A DNA stretch of 37,137 nt from CBDUBH01 sp965365345 (GTDB lineage Bacteria > Bacteroidota > Ignavibacteria > Ignavibacteriales > SURF-24): contig CBDUBH010000027.1 of assembly GCA_965365345.1 (NCBI GenBank), positions 1 to 37,137 on the forward strand. The letters are read 5' to 3'. Both the position numbers and the translations under genes were made by a program. The notes under the pieces are model-generated. The model saw only the letters and a program-made list of their open reading frames with translations. It searched no databases and was not told the origin of the DNA. Positions 1 to 7,893 of this stretch are shown one piece after another; position 1 is the stretch's first letter, and each line of letters starts with the position of its first letter.

Positions 1-984
1 TTCGGGATCGCCGCCTAATACAGAAGCATCACCGTTACCGTGGCATTTACCGACAGTATGCCCACCTGCAATCAGCGCGACGGTTTCTTCATCGTTCATA
101 CCCATTCTGCCAAAGGTCATACGAACATCTTGAGCGGTTTTAAGCGGATCAGGATTTCCATCAACGCCTTCGGGATTAACGTAAATCAGTCCCATTTGAA
201 CTGCTGCCAAAGGATTTTCAAGAGTTTCGCGTTTTGTATCATCTTCATATCTGTGTTTAGTTTCATCAAGCCATTTTCTTTCCGAACCCCAGTAAACATC
301 TTTTTCAGGATGCCAGATATCTGCCCTGCCGCCACCGAATCCGAAAGTCTGAAATCCCATTGATTCATAAGCAACATTTCCCGCAAGAATCATAAGATCA
401 GCCCAGGAAATTTTATTTCCGTATTTTTTCTTAACAGGCCAAAGAATTCTACGGGCTTTATCAAGGTTGGCATTATCGGGCCAGCTGTTAAGCGGAGCAA
501 ATCTCTGATTGCCGGTATTTGCACCGCCGCGACCATCGGCAACTCTGTAAGTTCCTGCTGAATGCCATGCCATGCGGATCATTAAAGCGCCGTAATGTCC
601 CCAATCAGCAGGCCACCAGTCCTGACTTTCAGTCATTAAAGCTTTTAGATCATTTTTAAGCGCCGCATAATCAAGTTTATTGAATTCTTCTTTGTAATTG
701 AAATCCTTTCCCATAGGATCAGGTTTTGCATCGTGCTGATGAAGTATATCCAGATTAAGCGCTTTGGGCCACCAATCCATAACGGATCTTTCAACGCCGG
801 TTTGCGCACCATGATGAATTGGACATTTTCCTGCCGATGCTTTTTTAGTTTCGCTTTTATCTTCTTTGGGAGGAGTTTCATTTTCTTCATTTTGACTGTG
901 AATTGTTTCACCTTGTTCAGGATCATTTTTCAAAGGTTCACCATCAATAACATTTTCTTTGGTTTTTTCTTCGTTGTTAGCCAT
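1..984 (-). CDS. katG: Catalase-peroxidase KatG, C-terminal part beyond the window
   Basis: Haem enzyme that removes hydrogen peroxide by catalase and peroxidase activity. The first 328 codons are present; the rest of a roughly 720-780 residue protein lies left of base 1. The distal haem site is R137, W140, H141 (motif MIRMAWHSAGTYR) and the proximal ligand is H309 in AGGHTVGKCHG. Trp140, Tyr268 and Met294 have the same spacing as the Trp-Tyr-Met adduct that gives KatG its catalase activity, so full bifunctionality is expected. The ATG start follows GAGGTGA at good spacing. Residues 4-50 form a charged, low-complexity extension before the usual GKCPxHHG motif. It lies 17 bp after the Fur/PerR-type gene, so the two are probably cotranscribed and peroxide-inducible. 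Identification is firm. Confidence 0.97.
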   Translation of the reverse strand, partial: MANNEEKTKENVIDGEPLKNDPEQGETIHSQNEENETPPKEDKSETKKASAGKCPIHHGAQTGVERSVMDWWPKALNLDILHQHDAKPDPMGKDFNYKEEFNKLDYAALKNDLKALMTESQDWWPADWGHYGALMIRMAWHSAGTYRVADGRGGANTGNQRFAPLNSWPDNANLDKARRILWPVKKKYGNKISWADLMILAGNVAYESMGFQTFGFGGGRADIWHPEKDVYWGSERKWLDETKHRYEDDTKRETLENPLAAVQMGLIYVNPEGVDGNPDPLKTAQDVRMTFGRMGMNDEETVALIAGGHTVGKCHGNGDASVLGGDPE

Positions 985-1001
985 ATCTTTTCACCTCAAT
1001 T

Positions 1002-1421
1002 TTAATTGTTTAAAAATTTGCCTGTTATTTGCAGTTTGATATCATGTATCTGAAAATCTTTGATTCTCTTTTTCTTAAAATAATCTTTGAGCAGTTTATC
1101 CAAACTTTTATCATTATAATCCATTATGTTATCAGATTCGAGACAATAAATATGATGATGATTTTCCAGCACCGGATCGTAACGCATAACATCTTTATCG
1201 GTCTTAACTCTGACTAGAATATTATTTTCAACCAATGTTTCCAGTACTTTATAAACAGTACCAATGGCAATATTCGGATTATTTCTTTTGATGTAATCTA
1301 TGATGTTTTCGGCAGAGGGATGATTATTTAAATTTACGACCGCTTCTAAAATAGAAATTCTTTGAGGAGTAATTTTCAATCCCTTTTCTATCAGTATATT
1401 TTTGATCTCTGAAATACTCAT
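1002..1421 (-). CDS. Fur-family regulator, probably PerR-type peroxide sensor
   Basis: Metal-dependent DNA-binding repressor of 139 residues, the usual Fur/PerR length. The N-terminal winged helix is seen as TPQRISILEAV (18-28), NHPSAENIIDYI (33-44) and NIAIGTVYKVLETL (50-63). The metal/dimerisation part has HHHIYC at 88-93. The usual second cysteine of the CxxC structural zinc site is replaced (CLES, 93-96) and there is no C-terminal CxxC pair, so the structural zinc site of Bacillus PerR is absent. Position directly before katG, with a Fur/PerR-like operator upstream, makes a peroxide-stress role more likely than iron homeostasis; this is an inference from context. Family assignment is firm, the PerR subtype less so. 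Confidence 0.9.
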   Translation of the reverse strand: MSISEIKNILIEKGLKITPQRISILEAVVNLNNHPSAENIIDYIKRNNPNIAIGTVYKVLETLVENNILVRVKTDKDVMRYDPVLENHHHIYCLESDNIMDYNDKSLDKLLKDYFKKKRIKDFQIHDIKLQITGKFLNN

Positions 1422-1430
1422 AGAAACACT

Positions 1431-1463
1431 CTTAAATGATAATGATTCTTATGTGATAATAAG
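1431..1463 (-). promoter_or_regulatory. Putative Fur/PerR operator upstream of the regulator-katG pair
   Basis: Ten bases upstream of the regulator start lies an AT-rich block with GATAAT twice (1438-1443 and 1455-1460), resembling Fur-box half sites. It contains the exact inverted repeat CTTAT-N6-ATAAG at 1448-1463, which resembles a PerR box (TTAT-N7-ATAA) with a spacer one base shorter. Its place just downstream of the likely -10 fits autorepression. Inferred from sequence only. Confidence 0.5.
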
Positions 1464-1464
1464 A

Positions 1465-1493
1465 CAAATTAATCTTTTAAAGAATAATGTCAA
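1465..1493 (-). promoter_or_regulatory. Candidate promoter for the regulator-katG operon
   Basis: On the minus strand TTGACA (1493-1488) is followed after 16 bases by TAATTTG (1471-1465). This resembles a -35 element plus the TAnnTTTG-like -7 element of Bacteroidota, although one T short of that consensus. The operator-like repeat follows at once. The rest of the 259 bp gap (1494-1680) shows no recognisable element. Confidence 0.4.
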
Positions 1494-1680
1494 GGCTATT
1501 CGAAAATGTTTTACTTAAAATAATTATTAAAATCTTTTAGATTAATATTTGTGATTTGCAGAAAGAAAAACAAAATTTATTTATGAAAACCGGTTATACA
1601 GTTTATATATTCTGAAGAAAAAAAATTTTTAAATTCAAAAAAATATAAAACTGACCTGATACGATTTACTCCGGTAAAAA

Positions 1681-2670
1681 TCACAAGTTGATATTTTTAT
1701 TTGTTTCGGCTGATTTCAAAGCAGCAAAAACAATTTTCATATCTTCAAAGCCATCTTTAATTTCTGAAATTATTTTTTTTCTTTTTGTAACTGCATCATA
1801 AAAATTAATAAATTCAGATTCATAGCCGCCATCATCTGAGCAAACAATTTTTTCGTGATCATTTTCATTTGATTTTATTGTAATGATGTCATCATTAGTT
1901 TCGATCGTTCCTTTATCACCGAAAATCAACAATTTATTTTCCCAATGGTTTTTTACCGAAAAGAAAAGATTATAAATCACTTTTACACCGGAATCAAAAA
2001 TCAAAAGAACGCTCATTGTATCGGGTTTTCCGATTTCCGGATTTACGCTTGCCGAAAATGCAGAAACAGTTTTGACTTCCCCGAAAAGCATTCGCAATGC
2101 CGCAATATTATGAACCCCGGCATCAAGCATAAAACCGCCTTTATATTTATGATGCTGCCGCCATTTTGTTGCACCGTAATCTTTATCACTTGTTACTTTA
2201 TAAAACACATTCCATTGTGCTGCATAAATTTTTCCGATAGATTTTTTCTTTATAGTTTCTTTTAGTGTGTTGTAAACTTTGCGGTATCTGAAATTCTCAG
2301 CAAGAAGTATTTTAGCATCGTATTTATCGCTTATTGAAAGCAGTTTTTTTGCATCTTCGATTGTACCGGTAAGAGGTTTTTCAAGAAAAATATGTTTACT
2401 TGCTTTTAAGGAATCCACCGAAACTTTAAAATTCAGATCAATCGGCAAAGTAATATCAACCGCATCAACATTTGGATCAGCTAAAAGATCCCGGTAATCA
2501 AGATAATATTTTACCCCGCCGATCAGATTTGAAAACTCTTTTGCTTTCTTTTCAGTATGATTACAAACAGCGGTGATCTCAATTTTATCCTTTAATTTCA
2601 ATAGTGCTGGAAGATGTAGATTTTTTGCAGCCAAGCCGGTCCCGATAATTCCCAATTTGATCTTTTTCAT
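1681..2670 (-). CDS. Gfo/Idh/MocA-family NAD(P)-dependent oxidoreductase
   Basis: Predicted cytoplasmic sugar or cyclitol dehydrogenase of 329 residues. The Rossmann nucleotide-binding motif GIIGTGLAAKNLHLPAL begins at residue 8 and the family-defining EKP motif is at 97-99 (HIFLEKPLTG). The C-terminal half has the usual family signature GGFMLDAGVHNIAAL in the substrate-binding alpha/beta domain. It is the last gene of the GRE set, 32 bp after the SMP-30-like gene, so it probably oxidises or reduces a sugar-derived intermediate of that pathway. Substrate cannot be read from the sequence. The ATG start has only a weak GGA upstream. A second, only distantly similar member is at 30828-31994. Confidence 0.9.
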   Translation of the reverse strand: MKKIKLGIIGTGLAAKNLHLPALLKLKDKIEITAVCNHTEKKAKEFSNLIGGVKYYLDYRDLLADPNVDAVDITLPIDLNFKVSVDSLKASKHIFLEKPLTGTIEDAKKLLSISDKYDAKILLAENFRYRKVYNTLKETIKKKSIGKIYAAQWNVFYKVTSDKDYGATKWRQHHKYKGGFMLDAGVHNIAALRMLFGEVKTVSAFSASVNPEIGKPDTMSVLLIFDSGVKVIYNLFFSVKNHWENKLLIFGDKGTIETNDDIITIKSNENDHEKIVCSDDGGYESEFINFYDAVTKRKKIISEIKDGFEDMKIVFAALKSAETNKNINL

Positions 2671-2702
2671 GGTAATTCCGATTTATGAGATTCAATAGAT
2701 AA

Positions 2703-3683
2703 TTATTTTTTTCCTTCGGCATTAATCTTTATTGTATATAAACTTTTTCCGGCAGTGATGAAAAGATTATTTTTATATTTTCCTTTACCGAAAGTTACAT
2801 TACTGGGGGTTTCAGGAAGTTTTATTATTTCTAACTGGTTTGCATTTTTATCATAAATATAAATTCCGGGATTGCTTTCATCACGAAGAGCCACATATAA
2901 ATTTCCGCTATTATCAACAGTTAAACCATCTGGACCAAATCCTTCATATTTTAATAATATTTTTTTGTTTGAAAGTTTACCTGTTTCATCAAGATCAAAA
3001 GAATAAACAGCGTAGAGGGAATTTTTATCTGGGCTGCCTTCAAAATTACATGCAATATAAAGCTTACTTTCATCTTGCGAAATTGCAATACCGTTAGGCA
3101 TTTCAATTTCTTTTTCGATTAACTCAACATAGCCAGCGGGATCAATTCTATAAACTCCGAAATGCGGCTGATCAACTTTTTCATAACCGGAATAACGCGG
3201 ATCAGTAAAATAAATTCTTTTACGGCTATCTATTACTAAATCGTTTGGGGAATTATATGGGAGGTCATTAAACAGTGCAGTCAGAATTTTGCTTTTACCT
3301 GTTTTAAGATCGGTGCTTGTAATTTTTCTTCCGCCGTAATCCGCGCCTTCGCAAACTATCATATTTCCGTTTTCGTCAAATGCTATTCCGTTTGCCATTC
3401 CGCTGGGAGACCTGTAAACATTGGTCTCTCCGGTTTTTAGATCGTGCCTCCAGATAATTCCGGCCTGCATATTTGTTTCATTTGTAAATGTAAGATCACT
3501 GAAATAAATATTTCCATCGATTCCGTATGCAGGACCTTCGGTAAAAAATCCGCCATCGAAAAGCTTTATTAATTTGGAATCTTTTAATAAGATCTTATTT
3601 GAGTTTTGGGAATGTAAGGGAAAGTTTATCAACAATAATATTGCGACAAGCAAATAATGAATTATTAAAAGATAATTTTTCAT
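2703..3683 (-). CDS. Exported SMP-30/gluconolactonase-like beta-propeller protein
   Basis: Protein of 326 residues with an N-terminal signal peptide (hydrophobic core about 4-21, cleavage likely after HSQ near 26), so periplasmic or outside. The rest matches the SMP-30/gluconolactonase/LRE six-bladed propeller: the metal-ligand region FFTEGPAYG (E49), the blade motif YNSPNDLVIDS, PNGIAIS and GPDGLTVD. Known members hydrolyse aldonolactones to aldonic acids using a divalent metal. It sits 32 bp after the GRE activase, and a lactonase would fit a route for sugar acids. However, an exported lactonase feeding a cytoplasmic radical enzyme would need a transporter not seen in this set. Family firm, reaction inferred. 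Confidence 0.85.
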   Translation of the reverse strand: MKNYLLIIHYLLVAILLLINFPLHSQNSNKILLKDSKLIKLFDGGFFTEGPAYGIDGNIYFSDLTFTNETNMQAGIIWRHDLKTGETNVYRSPSGMANGIAFDENGNMIVCEGADYGGRKITSTDLKTGKSKILTALFNDLPYNSPNDLVIDSRKRIYFTDPRYSGYEKVDQPHFGVYRIDPAGYVELIEKEIEMPNGIAISQDESKLYIACNFEGSPDKNSLYAVYSFDLDETGKLSNKKILLKYEGFGPDGLTVDNSGNLYVALRDESNPGIYIYDKNANQLEIIKLPETPSNVTFGKGKYKNNLFITAGKSLYTIKINAEGKK

Positions 3684-3715
3684 TTTTCTGATCGTGTTAG
3701 TTTATAATAATTTAT

Positions 3716-4615
3716 TCAATTACAAATAACATTACAATCATTATTTTTAAAATAATTAATCCATCTTTTTTTATCATTCTCATCTGCATTTTTAATTTCA
3801 AGAAGCTTGTATGCCATTCCGGTTTTACGCGCCTTATCTTTTCCCATATCATGATACGGCATTATTTCAACTGCTTTAAGTAAAGGATATTTTTTGATAA
3901 GAGCTTTAATTCCATTTAAATGCTCTTCATTATCATTAACTCCTGGAATTAAAGGGCATCTCAAAATTATAGAAGCTTTATTATGATAAAGAAAGTCAAG
4001 GTTTTCAAGAATGATTTTATTACTTACGCCTGTAAATTTTTTATGCTTTTCATCATCTGTAAATTTGTAATCGAATAAAAAAAGATCAACAAGAGAAAGA
4101 ATTCCTTTGTAATGATCTTTATCTGCAAATCCGCAAGTATCAACAACCGTATGCAAATTGTTCTTTTTTGCTTCTATCAACAATTCTTTGGTAAACTGAA
4201 ATTGGGCAAGCGGCTCACCTCCTGAAATTGTAATTCCGCCACCGGTCTTATCGTAGTATTTTTTATCTTTCACTGCTTCTGAAATTAGTTCACTAACATT
4301 ACAATCACTCCCGATTATTTTTAACGCTCCGGTGGAGCAAACCTTAACGCAATTTCCGGATACATCGCATAAATCCCAATTTACAAAATGCTTTTCATTT
4401 TGAATTTGGTGTGCTCCTGTTGGACAAACTTTTACACATTCAAAACAATCAATACATTTATCCGGATTAAAGGAAAGTTGAGGTTTGAAGGATTGTGATT
4501 CGGGATTATGACACCAATCACATTTTAAATAACATCCTTTTAAAAATATTGTCGTACGGATTCCGGGTCCGTCATTCAATGAAAATCTATGTATGTCAAA
4601 TATTAATCCGTTCAT
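3716..4615 (-). CDS. Glycyl-radical enzyme activating protein (radical SAM)
   Basis: Activase that installs the glycyl radical on the adjacent enzyme with S-adenosylmethionine and a 4Fe-4S cluster. Numbered from the chosen ATG (299 residues), the radical-SAM motif is C28-x3-C32-x2-C35 within GPGIRTTIFLKGCYLKCDWC. A ferredoxin-like insert follows: C54, C57, C60, C64 make a complete CxxCxxCxxxCP site. A second site has only C83, C89 and C93, with Ser86 where the fourth Cys usually lies. GGGITISGGEPL is the SAM-binding GGE region. The insert marks the GRE-dehydratase type of activase, as pyruvate formate-lyase activase lacks it. The reading frame could also open at a TTG two codons earlier, overlapping the GRE stop by 4 bp; either way it is translationally coupled to the GRE. 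Confidence 0.95.
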   Translation of the reverse strand: MNGLIFDIHRFSLNDGPGIRTTIFLKGCYLKCDWCHNPESQSFKPQLSFNPDKCIDCFECVKVCPTGAHQIQNEKHFVNWDLCDVSGNCVKVCSTGALKIIGSDCNVSELISEAVKDKKYYDKTGGGITISGGEPLAQFQFTKELLIEAKKNNLHTVVDTCGFADKDHYKGILSLVDLFLFDYKFTDDEKHKKFTGVSNKIILENLDFLYHNKASIILRCPLIPGVNDNEEHLNGIKALIKKYPLLKAVEIMPYHDMGKDKARKTGMAYKLLEIKNADENDKKRWINYFKNNDCNVICN

Positions 4616-4617
4616 TT

Positions 4618-6855
4618 TCAATATAAAGTTCTGCTTAAAATTTCCAATTGTACATCGCGCGAGAGTTCCGTAAATCTTGCACTGAATCCGCCTACTCTTA
4701 CAAAAACATGACCGTATTTTTCAGGTTCCTGCATTGCTTTTTCAAGTTCATTTTTATCTGTTACTGTTATCATCGCCTGCTGTCCGCCATTCTCAAAAAA
4801 AGTTTCAAGCAATGATTTTAAAATATCTTTTTTCGCAGTAAACATTTCCCTGCTGAACTTCATATTTTGCACCGCACCCGCATGAATAAAGGGAGAAGGT
4901 TTAACTAATGAATTTAAAAAAGCTGTCGGGCCGTTTATATCACTTCCTCCGCCCGGGTTATTTCCATTTGCCATTGGTTCTCCGGCTCTTCTTCCATCAG
5001 CCGAAGCCGCAGTCTGGTGACCCATTAAAGTATTCGCACTGTTGTTTATTACAACAACTAAATATGAATGAAGTCCGACTCGTTGAGCTTGAGATCTTAC
5101 AAAATTACAAACATGTTCATGAACTGTAACAAGCATTTCATCAGCAAGATCAGTATCATTTCCGTACTTTGGAGATTTTAAAAGCCGCTGTCTGATATTT
5201 TCATAGCCTTCAAAATTTGAATCGAGCGCTTTTAGAAGTTCATCATGCGAAATTACTTTTTCCTCATAAACCAATTTCTTAATAGCGGTTAAACTATCTG
5301 CCGTATTTGTATTTCCGTAGGTTTCCAAAGTACCGCCGAGATATTTAATTCCGCCTGAAAACATTCCATTCCCTTTTTCAAAGCAATCATCGTATAACAA
5401 ACTCATATACAAATATGGCGAATGTTCACCGGCAATTTTATATTCAAGTACTTCCTGATCTGCCATCATTCTTACAAAAAATTCAACTTGTGTTTTATAA
5501 GCATTCCAAAGTTCGTCAAAAGATTTGAAGTCTTTAAAATTACCTAATTGCAAACCATTAATCTTTTTTGTTATCGGATCAATTCCATTATGTAAAGTAA
5601 CTTCAAGCGCTTTTAAAAGATTAATAACACCGCTTGGAGTTCCGAAACTTTGATGATCTATTATATATTCACCGCAACCGTAAGGAACAAATTGCTCAGA
5701 GGTTTTTTCATCAAATCCGAATGCCCGCTGCATTACTTTTAAATTCACTTCATCATTATAAAGAATCGGGTATGTTCTTCCTTCGCCAATAACTTGAAGT
5801 GCTTTTTCCATAAGCGCAGGATTCATTCCTTCATAAAATCTTAATGATAATTGCGGCTCAATTTCATGAACCGTTCTTGTTGTTTCCATTGCAAGCATTG
5901 CAAATTTATCTGCATTCTTTTCATTTGGTCTTCCCTTACCGCCAATAATTACACGGCTATGTACAACAGTATTTCTTGCAGCAATAAGTTTCCATAAAGA
6001 TTGCAATAAATTTAATGCTTCATCTTCTGTTAAAATTCCGTTTTCAATATCATTTACATAAAAGTCACCAAGATAAACATCCATTCTTCCGTAGTTTCTG
6101 ATATCACCCACATAACTGTAAAGCCAGAATAATTGAATCGCTTCGCGCAAAGTTTTCGGAGCTGATTTTGTTATGATTGTCAGTGTATCGGCAATTTCCT
6201 GTAACTCATTTTTTCTTTTTATATCAGAAGTTTGATCTTTTAATTCAATTGCTTGATCGGCGTACCAATTACAAACAAAAATTAAAACTTCGAGCGCAAT
6301 TATAATTCCTTCGTAAAATTCAGGATCTTTTTTTTCTGTTTGCGCTTTTGCTTTAAAATCTTCGGCATCTTTAATTAATCCGGGAATTCCCTTTTTCAAT
6401 AATTTCTTCCAATCAACATTTCCGCCGGTCATTCTGTATAAAGGGAAGGCAATTCCATGATCATGCATCCAATCATCGGAAGGAAGATATTTTTTTATTT
6501 CGTCAGAATACTCTGCGCGGATCTTTGCAGATGTGCTTTCTTTATTCCAGAACTCGATCATTTCCAATACTTTTACGCGGGTTTCATCGTCAATATTTTC
6601 ATCTTCCAAATCATTCAATATTTTATCTTTAACACAATAATAACCGAATGCAGTTGAACCCCATTCATCGGGAGTAATTCCGACAAGTGTATTTTTAATT
6701 CTTCCGGCAAAAAGATCTCCATTTTGTATTGAGGTAAAAAATGCCGGATACTGGATTTTTAAGCACATTGCTTCACGGATCGCAGGATGATCATTGATAT
6801 GTTTCTTATAAGTTTCGGTAAACAGTAATTCCGTTTGAAATTTTTGTGATTTCAT
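4618..6855 (-). CDS. Glycyl radical enzyme of unknown substrate (PFL-like fold)
   Basis: Oxygen-sensitive radical enzyme of 745 residues. The C-terminal glycyl radical loop is RVGGFSARF with G723 as the radical site, differing from the common RVAGYS. The thiyl-radical cysteine is C394 in VPYGCGEYIID. It is followed by Gly and E396, a C-x-E arrangement shared by GRE dehydratases and lyases (glycerol, propanediol and hydroxyproline dehydratases, CutC). The Cys-Cys pair of pyruvate formate-lyase is missing, so an elimination or C-X cleavage reaction is more likely than formate production. GRRAGEPMANGNNPGGGSD at 621-639 is a conserved family region. The upstream gap holds no clear Shine-Dalgarno site. 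Expression is probably controlled by the divergent AraC regulator. Substrate is not recognised; a sugar acid or polyol from the neighbouring glycan genes is a guess. Confidence 0.93.
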   Translation of the reverse strand: MKSQKFQTELLFTETYKKHINDHPAIREAMCLKIQYPAFFTSIQNGDLFAGRIKNTLVGITPDEWGSTAFGYYCVKDKILNDLEDENIDDETRVKVLEMIEFWNKESTSAKIRAEYSDEIKKYLPSDDWMHDHGIAFPLYRMTGGNVDWKKLLKKGIPGLIKDAEDFKAKAQTEKKDPEFYEGIIIALEVLIFVCNWYADQAIELKDQTSDIKRKNELQEIADTLTIITKSAPKTLREAIQLFWLYSYVGDIRNYGRMDVYLGDFYVNDIENGILTEDEALNLLQSLWKLIAARNTVVHSRVIIGGKGRPNEKNADKFAMLAMETTRTVHEIEPQLSLRFYEGMNPALMEKALQVIGEGRTYPILYNDEVNLKVMQRAFGFDEKTSEQFVPYGCGEYIIDHQSFGTPSGVINLLKALEVTLHNGIDPITKKINGLQLGNFKDFKSFDELWNAYKTQVEFFVRMMADQEVLEYKIAGEHSPYLYMSLLYDDCFEKGNGMFSGGIKYLGGTLETYGNTNTADSLTAIKKLVYEEKVISHDELLKALDSNFEGYENIRQRLLKSPKYGNDTDLADEMLVTVHEHVCNFVRSQAQRVGLHSYLVVVINNSANTLMGHQTAASADGRRAGEPMANGNNPGGGSDINGPTAFLNSLVKPSPFIHAGAVQNMKFSREMFTAKKDILKSLLETFFENGGQQAMITVTDKNELEKAMQEPEKYGHVFVRVGGFSARFTELSRDVQLEILSRTLY

Positions 6856-6906
6856 TTTATTATGATATATTGATTTATAAATACTTTACCTGCTATAAAT
6901 TTTATT

Positions 6907-6954
6907 ATTATTATTAAATTAATCTTGTTTTACAATGATATTTTATTGTATTTA
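6907..6954. promoter_or_regulatory. Divergent GRE/araC promoter region with a perfect inverted repeat
   Basis: The 120 bp gap between the GRE and the AraC gene holds TACAAT-N8-ATTGTA (6931-6950), a perfect 6+6 inverted repeat. It would overlap a possible minus-strand -35 TTGTAA (6935-6930, with AATAAT at 6912-6907) for the GRE. It would also sit between TTGTTT (6925-6930) and TATTTA (6949-6954), a possible plus-strand promoter for the regulator. One bound protein could therefore affect both genes. The promoter boxes are weak guesses in very AT-rich DNA; the inverted repeat is directly visible. Confidence 0.4.
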
Positions 6955-6958
6955 ATTG

Positions 6959-6977
6959 ATAATTATTAAATAATTAT
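6959..6977. repeat. Tandem ATAATTAT palindromes at the araC start
   Basis: ATAATTAT occurs at 6959-6966 and again at 6970-6977, overlapping the regulator's ATG. Each copy is itself palindromic. No Shine-Dalgarno sequence is present here, so this could be an operator or a low-structure translation start, or chance in AT-rich DNA. Confidence 0.3.
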
Positions 6978-7836
6978 GAAACCCGTTAAATTAAAAACTT
7001 CTGTTTTAATTGATCCCGAATCAGAAATTCATTATGCATATCATAGATCGCTTGCAAATATTACGACCGAACATTTTCATGATTTTTTTGAAATCTTTTT
7101 GATTGTAAAAGGAAAAGCATTCCATCGGATAAGAAAAAAGAAAGATCTAATTGAAGAAGGAGATTTGATTTTTATCAGACCGGATGATACTCATTATTAC
7201 GAAAAGTTTGACAATGAAAATTGTGAGCTGATAAATATCGCTTTTCCTTCAAAAACAATTATCAAATTGTTCGATTATTTCGGCGAAGGCTTCCATTCAA
7301 AAAAATTATTAAACTCCAATGAACCGCCGAAAGTTAAATTAACATCTGTTGAAAAAGATCTTTTTGTTTCTCGCTTTCAAAAATTAAATACATTACCGAG
7401 AGCCAATAAAAAAAAGATCAAAACTGAATTGAGAATTTTGCTTTCGGAAATTTTTGCAAAATATTTTTCCTATGAAAAACATATTTCAAATGAAGAAGTT
7501 CCTTTTTGGTTAATTAAGTTAAAATCTGAAATGGGCAAAAAGGAAAATTTTACTGAGGGAATTTCAAAAATGAATGAGCTTTCGGGAAGAACACCGGAAC
7601 ATTTGAGCCGGACTTTCAGAAAATATTACAAGGAATCACCGACTGAATTTATAACAAATCTAAGATTAAATTATGCCGCAAATCTTTTGTCGAACAGTGA
7701 TGATAAGATCGTAAACATTGCTATGGAAAGCGGATTTGAAAATTTAAGTCATTTCTATCATCTTTTTAAAAAGAAATTTTTGTTCTCACCCAAAGAGTTT
7801 AGAATTAAAAATCAACGAAAAATAATTCCATTCTAA
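6976..7836 (+). CDS. AraC-family transcriptional regulator with cupin sensor
   Basis: Cytoplasmic DNA-binding regulator of 286 residues and the only plus-strand gene in the window. The N-terminal part (about 15-110) is a cupin-like ligand pocket with TEHFHDFFEIFLIVKG (H33, H35) and GDLIFIRPDDTHYY. The C-terminal 100 residues carry two helix-turn-helix motifs. The first has MNELSGRTPEHLSRTFRKYY, and the second ends NIAMESGFENLSHFYHLFKKKF followed by the usual SPKEFR. It diverges from the GRE gene, so the natural prediction is that it senses the GRE substrate and activates that set, perhaps also the long minus-strand run that converges on it. No Shine-Dalgarno site precedes the ATG. Confidence 0.93.
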   Translation: MKPVKLKTSVLIDPESEIHYAYHRSLANITTEHFHDFFEIFLIVKGKAFHRIRKKKDLIEEGDLIFIRPDDTHYYEKFDNENCELINIAFPSKTIIKLFDYFGEGFHSKKLLNSNEPPKVKLTSVEKDLFVSRFQKLNTLPRANKKKIKTELRILLSEIFAKYFSYEKHISNEEVPFWLIKLKSEMGKKENFTEGISKMNELSGRTPEHLSRTFRKYYKESPTEFITNLRLNYAANLLSNSDDKIVNIAMESGFENLSHFYHLFKKKFLFSPKEFRIKNQRKIIPF

Positions 7837-7863
7837 AAAAAAGCACGGAAATTATCCGTGCTT
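7835..7863. terminator. Rho-independent terminator shared by two convergent genes
   Basis: AAGCACGG (7841-7848) and CCGTGCTT (7856-7863) form a perfect 8 bp stem around a 7 base loop, directly after the AraC gene's TAA. On the minus strand the stem is followed by a run of eight T (7842-7835), a strong terminator for the 29 kb minus-strand run ending in the dioxygenase gene. On the plus strand the T tract is weak, so it also acts, less strongly, for the AraC gene. Confidence 0.9.
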
Positions 7864-7893
7864 AAATTTGAATATTCTAAAATTGAGAATTAT

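Noticed and set aside
40..1005. Several short frames on both strands over katG
   Set aside because: All lie across the intact katG frame, which contains every expected KatG motif in order; they are shadows.
1494..1680. Possible terminator or small gene between the regulator and the Gfo/Idh gene
   Set aside because: No stable hairpin with a T tract and no open frame with a ribosome site could be found; AT-rich spacer only.
4618..6855. Calling the glycyl radical enzyme pyruvate formate-lyase (pflB)
   Set aside because: The active site is C-G-E, not the Cys-Cys pair needed by pyruvate formate-lyase, and the activase has the ferredoxin insert absent from PflA.
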